NCBI RefSeq assembly: GCF_004283175.1
Contig: NZ_RXNW01000010.1
Coordinates: 62,001-126,000, forward strand
DNA: 64,000 nt
Direction: 5' to 3'
Origin: Legionella longbeachae
Lineage (GTDB): Bacteria; Pseudomonadota; Gammaproteobacteria; Legionellales; Legionellaceae
In this document: positions 56,732-64,000 of the stretch, piece by piece
Layout: each line of letters starts with the position of its first letter
Numbering within the stretch: the first letter of the stretch is position 1
The notes under the pieces: generated by a model
Database searches by the model: none
What the model saw: the letters and a program-made list of their open reading frames with translations, nothing else
What the model was told of the DNA's origin: nothing
Made by a program: the position numbers and the translations under genes

Positions 56732-57610
56732 ATGATAACTTCATCATTAACCCATGTACGAGATTTATTACATGCTCAATTGTGTTATCAAGCTTTTATT
56801 ACACCTATCTTCTTGCCTTTGGAAAAACCATACAGAGATTTTGCTAAACGCGCTTGCGAATTTATTGAGGGAAAACGAACTGAAGTTATTCATCAAGAGT
56901 TTCCTCGCCATCATGTACTGCATCGCTTTGAACCTCAAAGAGACACAAACAACAGAAAAATTTTGATTGCTCATGGATGGATATCACGTGCAGCTTATAT
57001 GGCCCGTTTAATCGACTCATTATATCAACAAGGATATGAAGTATACGCCCTCGATTTTCCTGCTCATGGGGAGGCTAAAGGATTGCAATTGCCCTGGACA
57101 GATGCGGTAGCCATTTTGAGAGATACCATTAATCAATATGGGCCGTTTTATGCTGTTATAGGGCATTCGTTTGGCGGCTCCATGTTACTTAACACATTGA
57201 ACATATCAGGCCAACTTCCAAATTGGAAGTTAAAGTATAAACCGGAATGTGCCATTTTAATTGCATCACCAACTCAAATGCGAAGTCCTGTAAACCGTAT
57301 CGCAAAAAAATTTAAGCTGAGTGGACATGGATATCTCCAATTAAGACAAGTTATGCGTCAACAAGCACAATTTGATCTGAAGCTGATACGATTAAACCAT
57401 TTTATTTCACAAATACCTCATATTCCATTTTTGTGTATCCACGGAGAACTGGATAAAACAGTGAATATTAGAGAATCCATAGAGTTCTGTAAGAAATATC
57501 CTGATGCAAAATTACGCTTACTTCCCGAGGCCAATCACATCAGTGTATTAGTGGATGAGCGTGTGGAACAACTCGTTTGTGATTTTTTAGAAAAGCCTGA
57601 CTGCCATTGA
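56732..57610 (+). CDS. Alpha/beta hydrolase
   Basis: A 292-residue hydrolase with the nucleophile elbow GHSFGGSM, an upstream IAHGWISRAAYM segment (HG oxyanion motif), LDFPAHGEA, the catalytic Asp in HGELDKTV and His in EANHISVL. A GGGGG ribosome-binding site precedes the ATG. There is no signal peptide. The family is broad (esterase, lipase, haloperoxidase-like); the substrate is unknown. Confidence 0.85.
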   Translation: MITSSLTHVRDLLHAQLCYQAFITPIFLPLEKPYRDFAKRACEFIEGKRTEVIHQEFPRHHVLHRFEPQRDTNNRKILIAHGWISRAAYMARLIDSLYQQGYEVYALDFPAHGEAKGLQLPWTDAVAILRDTINQYGPFYAVIGHSFGGSMLLNTLNISGQLPNWKLKYKPECAILIASPTQMRSPVNRIAKKFKLSGHGYLQLRQVMRQQAQFDLKLIRLNHFISQIPHIPFLCIHGELDKTVNIRESIEFCKKYPDAKLRLLPEANHISVLVDERVEQLVCDFLEKPDCH

Positions 57611-57629
57611 CATAAAAGTTAAGCCCCTG

Positions 57630-57647
57630 AATCGACCCAGGTCGATT
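57630..57647 (+). repeat. Small hairpin between hydrolase and rpoH 3' ends
   Basis: Arms AATCGAC and GTCGATT with loop CCAG, 19 bases past the hydrolase stop. There is no T-tract; possibly a weak terminator for one of the two convergent genes. Confidence 0.35.
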
Positions 57648-57748
57648 GTGTGCCAGATTCAATATTGACGAGTCATTTTTGAATCCCGCAGACAAACCAC
57701 GGGACGCAGGGATAAAGAGAGGCTTTTTCCTAATGGATTACTGAAAAT

Positions 57749-58603
57749 CTAACTTTCTATATACTGTTTCAGCTTTTTCATAGCATTCTTTTCTAATTGT
57801 CGAACACGCTCAGCGGAAACACCGTATTTTTTAGCTAAATCATGTAAAGTCAATTTTTCTTCTGATAACCAACGTTGCTGTAAAATATCCTGACTACGCT
57901 CATCTAATTGCTCTAAGGCAAACATCAATTTCTCACGTCCTTGATCACTAGCGCTATCATTTTCCAACATCACAGAAGGATCGTCATTTGTATTAAATAA
58001 ATAACGTTCAGGGGCTGTATAGAACTCATCATGATCATCTGCATCTGGAGCATCGTAGGGGGTGTCCATCGCATTCAAGCGTTGTTCCATAACAAGCACA
58101 TCTTCACGACTCACGCCTAGATCATTCGCTACAGCAGACACTTCTTCATGGCTCATCCAGCCCAGACGGTTTTTCATTTGGCGAAGATTAAAAAATAGCT
58201 TACGCTGAGCTTTAGTTGTAGCGATTTTAACTATACGCCAATTACGTAAAACAAACTCATGGATTTCTGCTTTAATCCAGTGCACCGCAAAAGAAACAAG
58301 GCGTACGCCCATCTTAGGGTCGAAACGTTTTACCGCCTTCATCAGGCCAACATTACCTTCTTGAATGAGATCATTCAAAGGTAGGCCATATCCTAAATAA
58401 CCACGAGCGACACGAACAACATAGCGCAAATGGGCAAGCACCAAGCGTCTTGCGGCCTCTAAATCACCTTCAGAATGAAAACGCTCAGCACAGGCAATTT
58501 CTTCCTCTAAAGAGAGCATAGGAATTTGATTTACCCTGTGAATATACGCATCAATACTGCCCACAGGTAAATTTATTCCGGCAAGTTGCAAATATTGGCT
58601 CAT
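57749..58603 (-). CDS. rpoH: RNA polymerase sigma-32 factor RpoH
   Basis: Heat-shock sigma factor that directs transcription of chaperone and protease genes. The 284-residue protein has region 2 ([20 protein letters not shown]), the RpoH box (QRKLFFNLR), which is specific to sigma-32, and a region 4 helix-turn-helix ([20 protein letters not shown]). It lies downstream of ftsYEX in the conserved gammaproteobacterial order, 46 bases after ftsX. Confidence 0.97.
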   Translation of the reverse strand: MSQYLQLAGINLPVGSIDAYIHRVNQIPMLSLEEEIACAERFHSEGDLEAARRLVLAHLRYVVRVARGYLGYGLPLNDLIQEGNVGLMKAVKRFDPKMGVRLVSFAVHWIKAEIHEFVLRNWRIVKIATTKAQRKLFFNLRQMKNRLGWMSHEEVSAVANDLGVSREDVLVMEQRLNAMDTPYDAPDADDHDEFYTAPERYLFNTNDDPSVMLENDSASDQGREKLMFALEQLDERSQDILQQRWLSEEKLTLHDLAKKYGVSAERVRQLEKNAMKKLKQYIES

Positions 58604-58649
58604 GCTTCTTCCTCTAAAATTTCGCTGTAAAACAAGTTTATAAAAGAAC

Positions 58650-59579
58650 TCATATTTGAGGTTCTATGGAGGCTAACTGTCGCTTCACAGATAATCTTGC
58701 CCCCATCCACCCTAGTATAATTGCAAATAAAATAAGTAGCAAGATCTGACGCATTGACAATCCTGCTAGCGGATAGTGCATTTGATAAACCACAGCCAAA
58801 TGATTCAGGGCAGCACCTAAACTGAATATAAAAATATTAACCAAAAAAATAGCAACAGTCGCTCCGATCGCCCCATACCAGATTCCAGAATATAAAAAAG
58901 GCCTGAGGATAAATGGATCTTGCGCACCGATTAACTTTAAAACCTGAATCTCTTCTTGTCGACTATGAATCGCCAAGCGTAAGGTGGTACCAACAATCAC
59001 AACTACAGCCATCGCCAATAAGGCAAGTAATGAATCAGCAAATGCAGCAGCAAAACTCAAAAGGGCATGTAAGCGGCTTATCCACTCCATATCAACTTTT
59101 GCATGCTCCACTTGGGTTATCGTTTGCAACTGTCGAGCTAATAAATCCAGATTAGCCGGTGAGTTAGCCACCAAATCAGGTATCACATCAATCACTGCGG
59201 GCAGAGGGTTTTCGGGAAGATAGCGCATAATATCCTGCATCCCTTCTTGTTGTGTTAATTCCGACAGTCCTTCTGCCGAAGATTTTAAGGTAACTTGTGC
59301 CACTCCTACCGTTTTACGTACTTCTTGCACTACATTTTGTTGCTCTGCTTCGGATAAGCCAGGTTTTAAATAAAGGGAAATATGGCCACCACGTTGCCAA
59401 TTTGCTGTTAGGTGAGCCAGGTTATCAGAAATAATCCAAAAAAGAGCGGGTAAAGCCAGGGTAATAGCAATCACAATGGAAGTCATCAGGGTCGCTACAG
59501 GTCTCCGGCATAATAAATTTAAACTTTGTATTGCCGCTTGCAGATGATAAGCAAGGATTGTCCGCATTCGTTTTAACAT
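58650..59579 (-). CDS. ftsX: Cell division protein FtsX
   Basis: Permease-like partner of FtsE that activates cell-wall hydrolases at the septum. The 309-residue protein has an N-terminal helix, a periplasmic domain about 60-165 ([20 protein letters not shown]) and three C-terminal membrane helices with the [20 protein letters not shown] cytoplasmic coupling segment. Its start overlaps the end of ftsE by seven bases. Confidence 0.95.
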   Translation of the reverse strand: MLKRMRTILAYHLQAAIQSLNLLCRRPVATLMTSIVIAITLALPALFWIISDNLAHLTANWQRGGHISLYLKPGLSEAEQQNVVQEVRKTVGVAQVTLKSSAEGLSELTQQEGMQDIMRYLPENPLPAVIDVIPDLVANSPANLDLLARQLQTITQVEHAKVDMEWISRLHALLSFAAAFADSLLALLAMAVVVIVGTTLRLAIHSRQEEIQVLKLIGAQDPFILRPFLYSGIWYGAIGATVAIFLVNIFIFSLGAALNHLAVVYQMHYPLAGLSMRQILLLILFAIILGWMGARLSVKRQLASIEPQI

Positions 59580-60223
59580 ATTCGCCCCCCCCTCAGCATC
59601 ACGATCCGGTGTTTCATTCCTGCAATTAGTGCCAAATCATGAGTAGCAATTAGGATACTCACTCCTACTTGATTAAATTGTTCAAAAATTAGCATAATTT
59701 CTGCTGAAAGTTTAGGATCAAGATTTCCGGTAGGTTCATCAGCTAATAATAATGCAGGCTTATGAACGACAGCTCGGGCGATACCCACACGTTGTTGTTC
59801 TCCACCAGATAAGTGAATGGGCAGCATTTTTTCCTTACTAAGCAGACCTACCATATCCAGTGCTGCGTGTACTCTTTTGACTATCATTGGTGATGTCATG
59901 CCTTGAATTTGCAAGGGCAAAGCTACATTATCAAAAACTGTCCGATCATTGAGTAAATAAGGTGATTGGAAAGTAATCCCTAATTGGCTGCGATGAGCAG
60001 CCACATCGCGTTTTTTTAAATGATCCAAACGTATGCCATTCATTGTCAATTGACCGGAAGTAGGCCTTTCTAATAGGGCTATCAGTTTAAGCAACGTACT
60101 TTTTCCTGCTCCTGAATGCCCAGTGAGAAAAACCATCTCCCCTTTTTGTAAGGTAAAATTAACTTGGCTTAAAGCTTCAAAACCACCTGGGTAACGTTTA
60201 CTGACTTGTTCAAATGTGATCAT
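59573..60223 (-). CDS. ftsE: Cell division ATP-binding protein FtsE
   Basis: ABC-type ATPase that drives FtsX. From MITFEQVSKRYPGG it is 216 residues; an in-frame start 11 codons earlier is inside ftsY and less likely. Motifs: Walker A GHSGAGKST, signature LSGGEQQRVGIARA, Walker B LLLADEPTGNLD and the H-loop His in ATHDLAL. Its ATG overlaps the 3' end of ftsY by 14 bases, so it is translationally coupled. Confidence 0.95.
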   Translation of the reverse strand: MITFEQVSKRYPGGFEALSQVNFTLQKGEMVFLTGHSGAGKSTLLKLIALLERPTSGQLTMNGIRLDHLKKRDVAAHRSQLGITFQSPYLLNDRTVFDNVALPLQIQGMTSPMIVKRVHAALDMVGLLSKEKMLPIHLSGGEQQRVGIARAVVHKPALLLADEPTGNLDPKLSAEIMLIFEQFNQVGVSILIATHDLALIAGMKHRIVMLRGGRIC

Positions 60224-61262
60224 TAAATAATGCACCAACAAATTGCGCAGCATCAAAGGGTTGAAGATCCTCTATTCCCTCACCAATCCCTATATAACGA
60301 AAGGGTATCCCTAGTTCATTAGCAATAGCAAACAAAATACCGCCTTTAGCTGTCCCATCCAGTTTAGTCATGGTAACACCCGTTAATCCAATCGCTTCAT
60401 TGAATTGCCTTGCTTGAACTAATGCATTTTGCCCTATAGATGCATCCAATATCAACATTGTTTCATGAGGCGCATCAGGAGATAGTTTTTGTAATACCCT
60501 TTTTACTTTTTTCAATTCTTCCATTAAATTGCTTTGGGTATGTAAGCGTCCCGCCGTATCCGCAATTAATACATCCATTTTTCGTGCTTTAGCTGCCTGA
60601 AGAGCATCAAAAATAACGGATGCACTATCAGCTCCTGTATGTTGGGCAATAACGGGAATATCATTTCGCTCCCCCCAAACAAGCAACTGTTCTACCGCTG
60701 CAGCTCTAAAAGTATCTCCAGCAGCTAACATCACTTTTTTACCCTGCTGTTGAAATTGCTTTGCTAATTTACCAATAGTGGTTGTTTTACCAGCTCCATT
60801 CACGCCAACCATTAAAATGACAAAAGGGGAATGATCTGCGGTTTCTAAAGTCAACGATTGATTTTTTTGCTTTAAAATCCCTTGTAAATACGATTTAAGT
60901 GCCTCATAAACAGCATTACCGTCAGACAATTGCTTACGTGCTAAACCTTCTGTCAATTGATTTAATACCGCTTGTGTGGTTTCTATCCCTAAATCAGCAC
61001 TGATTAAAAGAGTTTCTAACTCATCCAGCAACTCTTGACTGATTTCTTTTTTCCCTAACAATAACCGGCCAATACCATCACCTAACTGATGACGCGTTTT
61101 ACTTAAACTTTTCCTAAAACGCGCAAAAAATCCTTCTTTTACAGGCTCTTGCTCTTGTTCCGCCTTCGTCATAGGAGCTTGCGGCATTAACTCTTCTTTA
61201 TGCTGGGACTCATCTGCTTCTGAAGAAGTTGGCGTGTGACTGCGTTTGAACCATTTAATCAT
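60210..61262 (-). CDS. ftsY: Signal recognition particle receptor FtsY
   Basis: SRP receptor GTPase that docks ribosome-SRP complexes at the inner membrane. The 350-residue protein has an acidic/basic N-terminal A domain (about 1-45), the N domain, then the G domain with GVNGAGKTTTIGKLA, DTAGRLHT and TKLDGTAKGG. First gene of ftsY-ftsE-ftsX-rpoH, divergent from the M16 peptidase pair. Confidence 0.97.
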   Translation of the reverse strand: MIKWFKRSHTPTSSEADESQHKEELMPQAPMTKAEQEQEPVKEGFFARFRKSLSKTRHQLGDGIGRLLLGKKEISQELLDELETLLISADLGIETTQAVLNQLTEGLARKQLSDGNAVYEALKSYLQGILKQKNQSLTLETADHSPFVILMVGVNGAGKTTTIGKLAKQFQQQGKKVMLAAGDTFRAAAVEQLLVWGERNDIPVIAQHTGADSASVIFDALQAAKARKMDVLIADTAGRLHTQSNLMEELKKVKRVLQKLSPDAPHETMLILDASIGQNALVQARQFNEAIGLTGVTMTKLDGTAKGGILFAIANELGIPFRYIGIGEGIEDLQPFDAAQFVGALFNDHI

Positions 61263-61323
61263 ATAGTGTACAAATCCTGAAAAATGTGAAATTCTATCAT
61301 CTTTTTTACTTTGAGGTTAAGTT

Positions 61324-62646
61324 GTGCGCAAAATACTCTTTACGCTACTCATGGTACTATCTTGCCAGACCTTTAGCCAAGTTCAAGAGTTTATCTTGAA
61401 TAATGGATTAAAAATATTGGTCAAAGAAGATCACAGGGCTCCCATTGTCGTATCAATGATCTGGTACAAAGTAGGTTCTGCTGATGAACCAGGTGGAATT
61501 ACCGGGGTTTCCCATGCTATTGAACATATGATGTTCAAAGGAACAGACAAATACCCTTTAGGTGTCTTCTCCAAAACAATTGCATCAATTGGAGGGCAAG
61601 CCAACGCCTTTACCAATAATGATTATACTGCTTTTTTTGAAAAAATTGATGCATCTAAACTAGCCACTAGCTTTGAGTTGGAAGCAGACCGTATGAATGA
61701 TTTAACTCTTGATGCAAACGAGTTTGCTAAAGAAATCAAAGTAATCCAGGAAGAGCGACGTATGCGCACTGACGATAATCCGCAGGCGTTAGCATTTGAG
61801 CGTTTTCTTGCAACAGCTCATTTCAGTGCGCCATATCATCATCCGGTTATAGGCTGGATGAGTGACCTGAAACAGATGAATGTTGAAGATATAAGGGATT
61901 GGTACAAAAAATACTATGCCCCTAATAATGCTACTTTAGTTGTAGTAGGTGATGTTAATCCAGAACAAGTTCATGTTTTAGCTGAAAACTATTTTGGCTC
62001 ATTGCCTCGAAAAGCTATTGCTGAACGAAAAGTACAAAAAGAACCCCCTATGCTGGGTAAAAAAAGTGTTCATGTTCAAGCATCAGCAAAATTACCTTTG
62101 CTGATGCTTGGCTATTCTGTTCCAAGTGCACGTACCTCCAATAAAGCTTATGAGCCTTATGCATTAGAAATAATTGCTGGAATATTAGATGCAGGCGAAA
62201 GTTCCCGCTTTGCTAAAAACCTGATTCGTGGCAATCATATTGCTGCAGGAGCAGATACCTATTATAACCCTTATACACGATATCAGACGCAATTCATTAT
62301 CTATGGGACCCCTAGCCAAAATTATAAATTAAGTGACTTACAAAAAGCATTCCTTCATGAATTGGATGATTTGAAGGCCAAACCGGTGAATCAAGAGGAA
62401 TTGCAACGAATTAAAAATCAAATTATTGCGCAAAAAACATTTGAAAAGGATTCAATTTTCGGACAAGCCTCAGAAATAGGTCTCTTAGAAACAATTGGCC
62501 TGGGTTGGCAAAAAGCAGGGGAATATACAAAAGCAATTGAAGCGGTTACTCCAGAACAAATTCAGCAAACCGCGCAGCATTATTTTCAAGAAAAAAATAA
62601 AACCATTGCAATATTAGAACCTCAAAAACACAAGGTAACACAATGA
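61324..62646 (+). CDS. M16 zinc metallopeptidase (active subunit)
   Basis: A 440-residue periplasmic peptidase of the pitrilysin/processing-peptidase family with a GTG start and a signal peptide (about 1-19, ending TFSQ). The inverted zinc motif HxxEH is present as HAIEHMM, with the downstream metal-ligand Glu in ELEADRMND. A second inactive-type domain follows. It overlaps the next M16 gene by four bases (ATGA), and the two probably form a heterodimer. Substrate unknown. Confidence 0.88.
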   Translation: MRKILFTLLMVLSCQTFSQVQEFILNNGLKILVKEDHRAPIVVSMIWYKVGSADEPGGITGVSHAIEHMMFKGTDKYPLGVFSKTIASIGGQANAFTNNDYTAFFEKIDASKLATSFELEADRMNDLTLDANEFAKEIKVIQEERRMRTDDNPQALAFERFLATAHFSAPYHHPVIGWMSDLKQMNVEDIRDWYKKYYAPNNATLVVVGDVNPEQVHVLAENYFGSLPRKAIAERKVQKEPPMLGKKSVHVQASAKLPLLMLGYSVPSARTSNKAYEPYALEIIAGILDAGESSRFAKNLIRGNHIAAGADTYYNPYTRYQTQFIIYGTPSQNYKLSDLQKAFLHELDDLKAKPVNQEELQRIKNQIIAQKTFEKDSIFGQASEIGLLETIGLGWQKAGEYTKAIEAVTPEQIQQTAQHYFQEKNKTIAILEPQKHKVTQ

Positions 62647-63947
62647 GAATTTTTAGCGCATGCATTATGGCATTAATGATTGGCATATCACACACAGTGA
62701 CAGCGAATACATTTAAAACAGAAAAATGGACCACTCAAAATGGAGTTCAAGTGGTTTTCTATCAGGCGATGGAAGTGCCTATGTTGGATATCAGCCTCGC
62801 CTTTGCTGCAGGATCAGCAAATGACGGTTCTCAATATGGTTTAGCTGCATTGACAAGCCAGATGTTGAATCAAGGAAATTCAGGCCAAGAAGCAACTACC
62901 ATTGCTGAGGCTTTGGCAGATACTGGAGCCCAATACCATGTTGAAATTAATAGGGATATGGCTGTTTTACACCTTAAAACCCTAGTCAGTAAAGATCAGT
63001 TAACGCAAGCCAGTAAAACCTTTACTCAGATTATCAATCATCCAGATTTTCCCGATGAAGCCTTTATCAGAGAAAAAAAGCAACAATTACTGGTTATTAA
63101 ACAACGCCAAGAATCGCCAGAAGAAGTAGCGAATCTTAATTTTTTTAAAGCATTATATCAACAACATCCCTATGCACACTCTGTCAATGGCACTTCTGAC
63201 ACTGTTAAAGCAATGACTAAAAACCAGGTTATTGAGTTTTATAAACGCTACTATGTAGGTAGCAATGCTGTTTTAGTCATGGTAGGCGCCATTACCAGTC
63301 AAACAGCTCATCAACTTGCCGATCAATTAACGCAAGAACTCCCCAAAGGCCAACCAGCTTCTGCAATTCCCAAAGCACAACAATTGACTCAAGCCCAAAC
63401 AATAAACATCCCATTTCCATCATCGCAAACGATCATCAGGCTTGGTCAAATCGGTATTGACCACCACAATCCAAATTATTTCCCTCTTATAGTTGGAAAT
63501 TACATTCTAGGAGGAGGGCTTTTGGTTTCTCGACTGGCTATTGAAATAAGAGAAAAGCGTGGCTTAACCTATGGAATTGATAGCCAATTTATACCCATGC
63601 CAGGAATTGGACCATTTCTCATTAGCTACTCTACCAAAAATCAACAAACCAAAAACTCCCTGGATATTTTACAAAAAACCCTGGATACCTACATCAAGGA
63701 TGGTCCTAGCAATGAAGAAATGATAGCAGCCAAACAATACCTTACCGGGAGTTTTCCACTTTCTTTATCAGGTAATCGTAGTATTGCAAACATTTTATTG
63801 CGCATGGCTTTTTACCATTTACCTGATGATTTTCTGGATAAATACACAGCTCATATTAATTCCGTCACAAGTGAGCAAGTAAAAGAAGCATTTAAAAAAC
63901 AAGTTAATCCTGATAAATTTTTACTCATCACCGTAGGGCAATCATGA
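62643..63947 (+). CDS. M16 family peptidase-like protein (inactive partner)
   Basis: A 434-residue protein with a signal peptide (about 1-21) and the M16 fold, including the C-terminal EIREKRGLTYGIDSQF-type R/Y motif used in substrate binding. The expected HxxEH is absent; the equivalent region reads QYGLAALTSQML. By analogy with other M16 pairs it is the non-catalytic subunit. Coupled to the upstream active gene and to rsmD downstream (ATGA). Confidence 0.87.
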   Translation: MRIFSACIMALMIGISHTVTANTFKTEKWTTQNGVQVVFYQAMEVPMLDISLAFAAGSANDGSQYGLAALTSQMLNQGNSGQEATTIAEALADTGAQYHVEINRDMAVLHLKTLVSKDQLTQASKTFTQIINHPDFPDEAFIREKKQQLLVIKQRQESPEEVANLNFFKALYQQHPYAHSVNGTSDTVKAMTKNQVIEFYKRYYVGSNAVLVMVGAITSQTAHQLADQLTQELPKGQPASAIPKAQQLTQAQTINIPFPSSQTIIRLGQIGIDHHNPNYFPLIVGNYILGGGLLVSRLAIEIREKRGLTYGIDSQFIPMPGIGPFLISYSTKNQQTKNSLDILQKTLDTYIKDGPSNEEMIAAKQYLTGSFPLSLSGNRSIANILLRMAFYHLPDDFLDKYTAHINSVTSEQVKEAFKKQVNPDKFLLITVGQS

Positions 63948-64000
63948 AGCAGAGTGTGCGTATTATTGGTGGGCTTTATCGGGGTAAAAAGCTGTATGTT
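63944..64000 (+). CDS. rsmD: 16S rRNA (guanine966-N2)-methyltransferase RsmD (5' part only)
   Basis: Only the first 19 codons are in the window: MKQSVRIIGGLYRGKKLYV. This opening (RIIGG..RG.KL) is the conserved RsmD N-terminus, so a 16S rRNA m2G966 methyltransferase is likely. Its ATG overlaps the M16 stop by four bases. The rest lies outside. Confidence 0.8.
   Translation, partial: MKQSVRIIGGLYRGKKLYV

Noticed and set aside
1-64000. CRISPR array, insertion sequence or prophage
   Set aside because: No regularly spaced direct repeats, transposase or integrase motifs were seen on either strand.

Overview
The window looks like chromosomal DNA of a Legionella-type gammaproteobacterium, probably not L. 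pneumophila itself. The evidence is AT-rich DNA (not measured exactly), gammaproteobacterial housekeeping blocks (ftsY-ftsE-ftsX-rpoH, sdhCDAB-sucABCD, feoABC, lptFG, fis, zapE), polyhydroxyalkanoate genes, and at the left edge a long lysine/glutamate-rich coiled-coil protein of the kind common among Dot/Icm effectors. The genus call is inference from gene content and protein style, with no database comparison. No rRNA, insertion sequence, prophage or CRISPR array was seen.

Layout. 1-3008: 3' part of a large effector-like gene. 3.3-5.5 kb: lptF-lptG (LPS export). 6-8.4 kb: PHA block (two acetoacetyl-CoA reductases, phaR, phasin). 8.5-11.8 kb: desaturase, small membrane protein, mutM, plsC. 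11.8-15.6 kb: a three-gene cassette of zinc-ribbon/degenerate GGDEF protein, family 2 glycosyltransferase and HlyD-like membrane-fusion protein. 15.7-20.6 kb: ggt, coaD, lolB, tRNA-Gln, prs, fis. 20.8-26 kb: a YdgA-like protein, an MFS transporter, an SseB-like protein, an RMF-like membrane protein and pdxH. 26-36 kb: one long TCA-cycle run transcribed leftward (sdhC-D-A-B, sucA-B-C-D) with hairpins in its spacers and a terminator at its end. 37-39.9 kb: feoABC with a Fur-box-like palindrome. 40-43.7 kb: zapE, a hydrolase, panB-panC. 43.7-51.5 kb: a second polysaccharide locus (TPR/outer-membrane barrel protein, sugar epimerase, UDP-sugar dehydrogenase, processive glycosyltransferase) beside an orphan pseudopilin. 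51.5-55.5 kb: a Pls-like single-module peptide synthetase with two frameshifts. 55.8-64 kb: two alpha/beta hydrolases, rpoH, ftsX-ftsE-ftsY, a pair of M16 peptidases and the start of rsmD.

The most interesting material is the accessory cell-surface chemistry. The 11.8-15.6 kb cassette has an inner-membrane synthase, a periplasmic adaptor and a putative nucleotide-sensing zinc protein, but no outer-membrane channel. The 43.7-50.8 kb locus has a synthase, sugar-precursor enzymes and a TPR/beta-barrel exporter, but no HlyD-type adaptor and no visible c-di-GMP sensor. Either could be a little-described synthase-dependent exopolysaccharide system. Next to the second lies what appears to be a decaying poly(amino acid) synthetase of the epsilon-poly-lysine synthase architecture.
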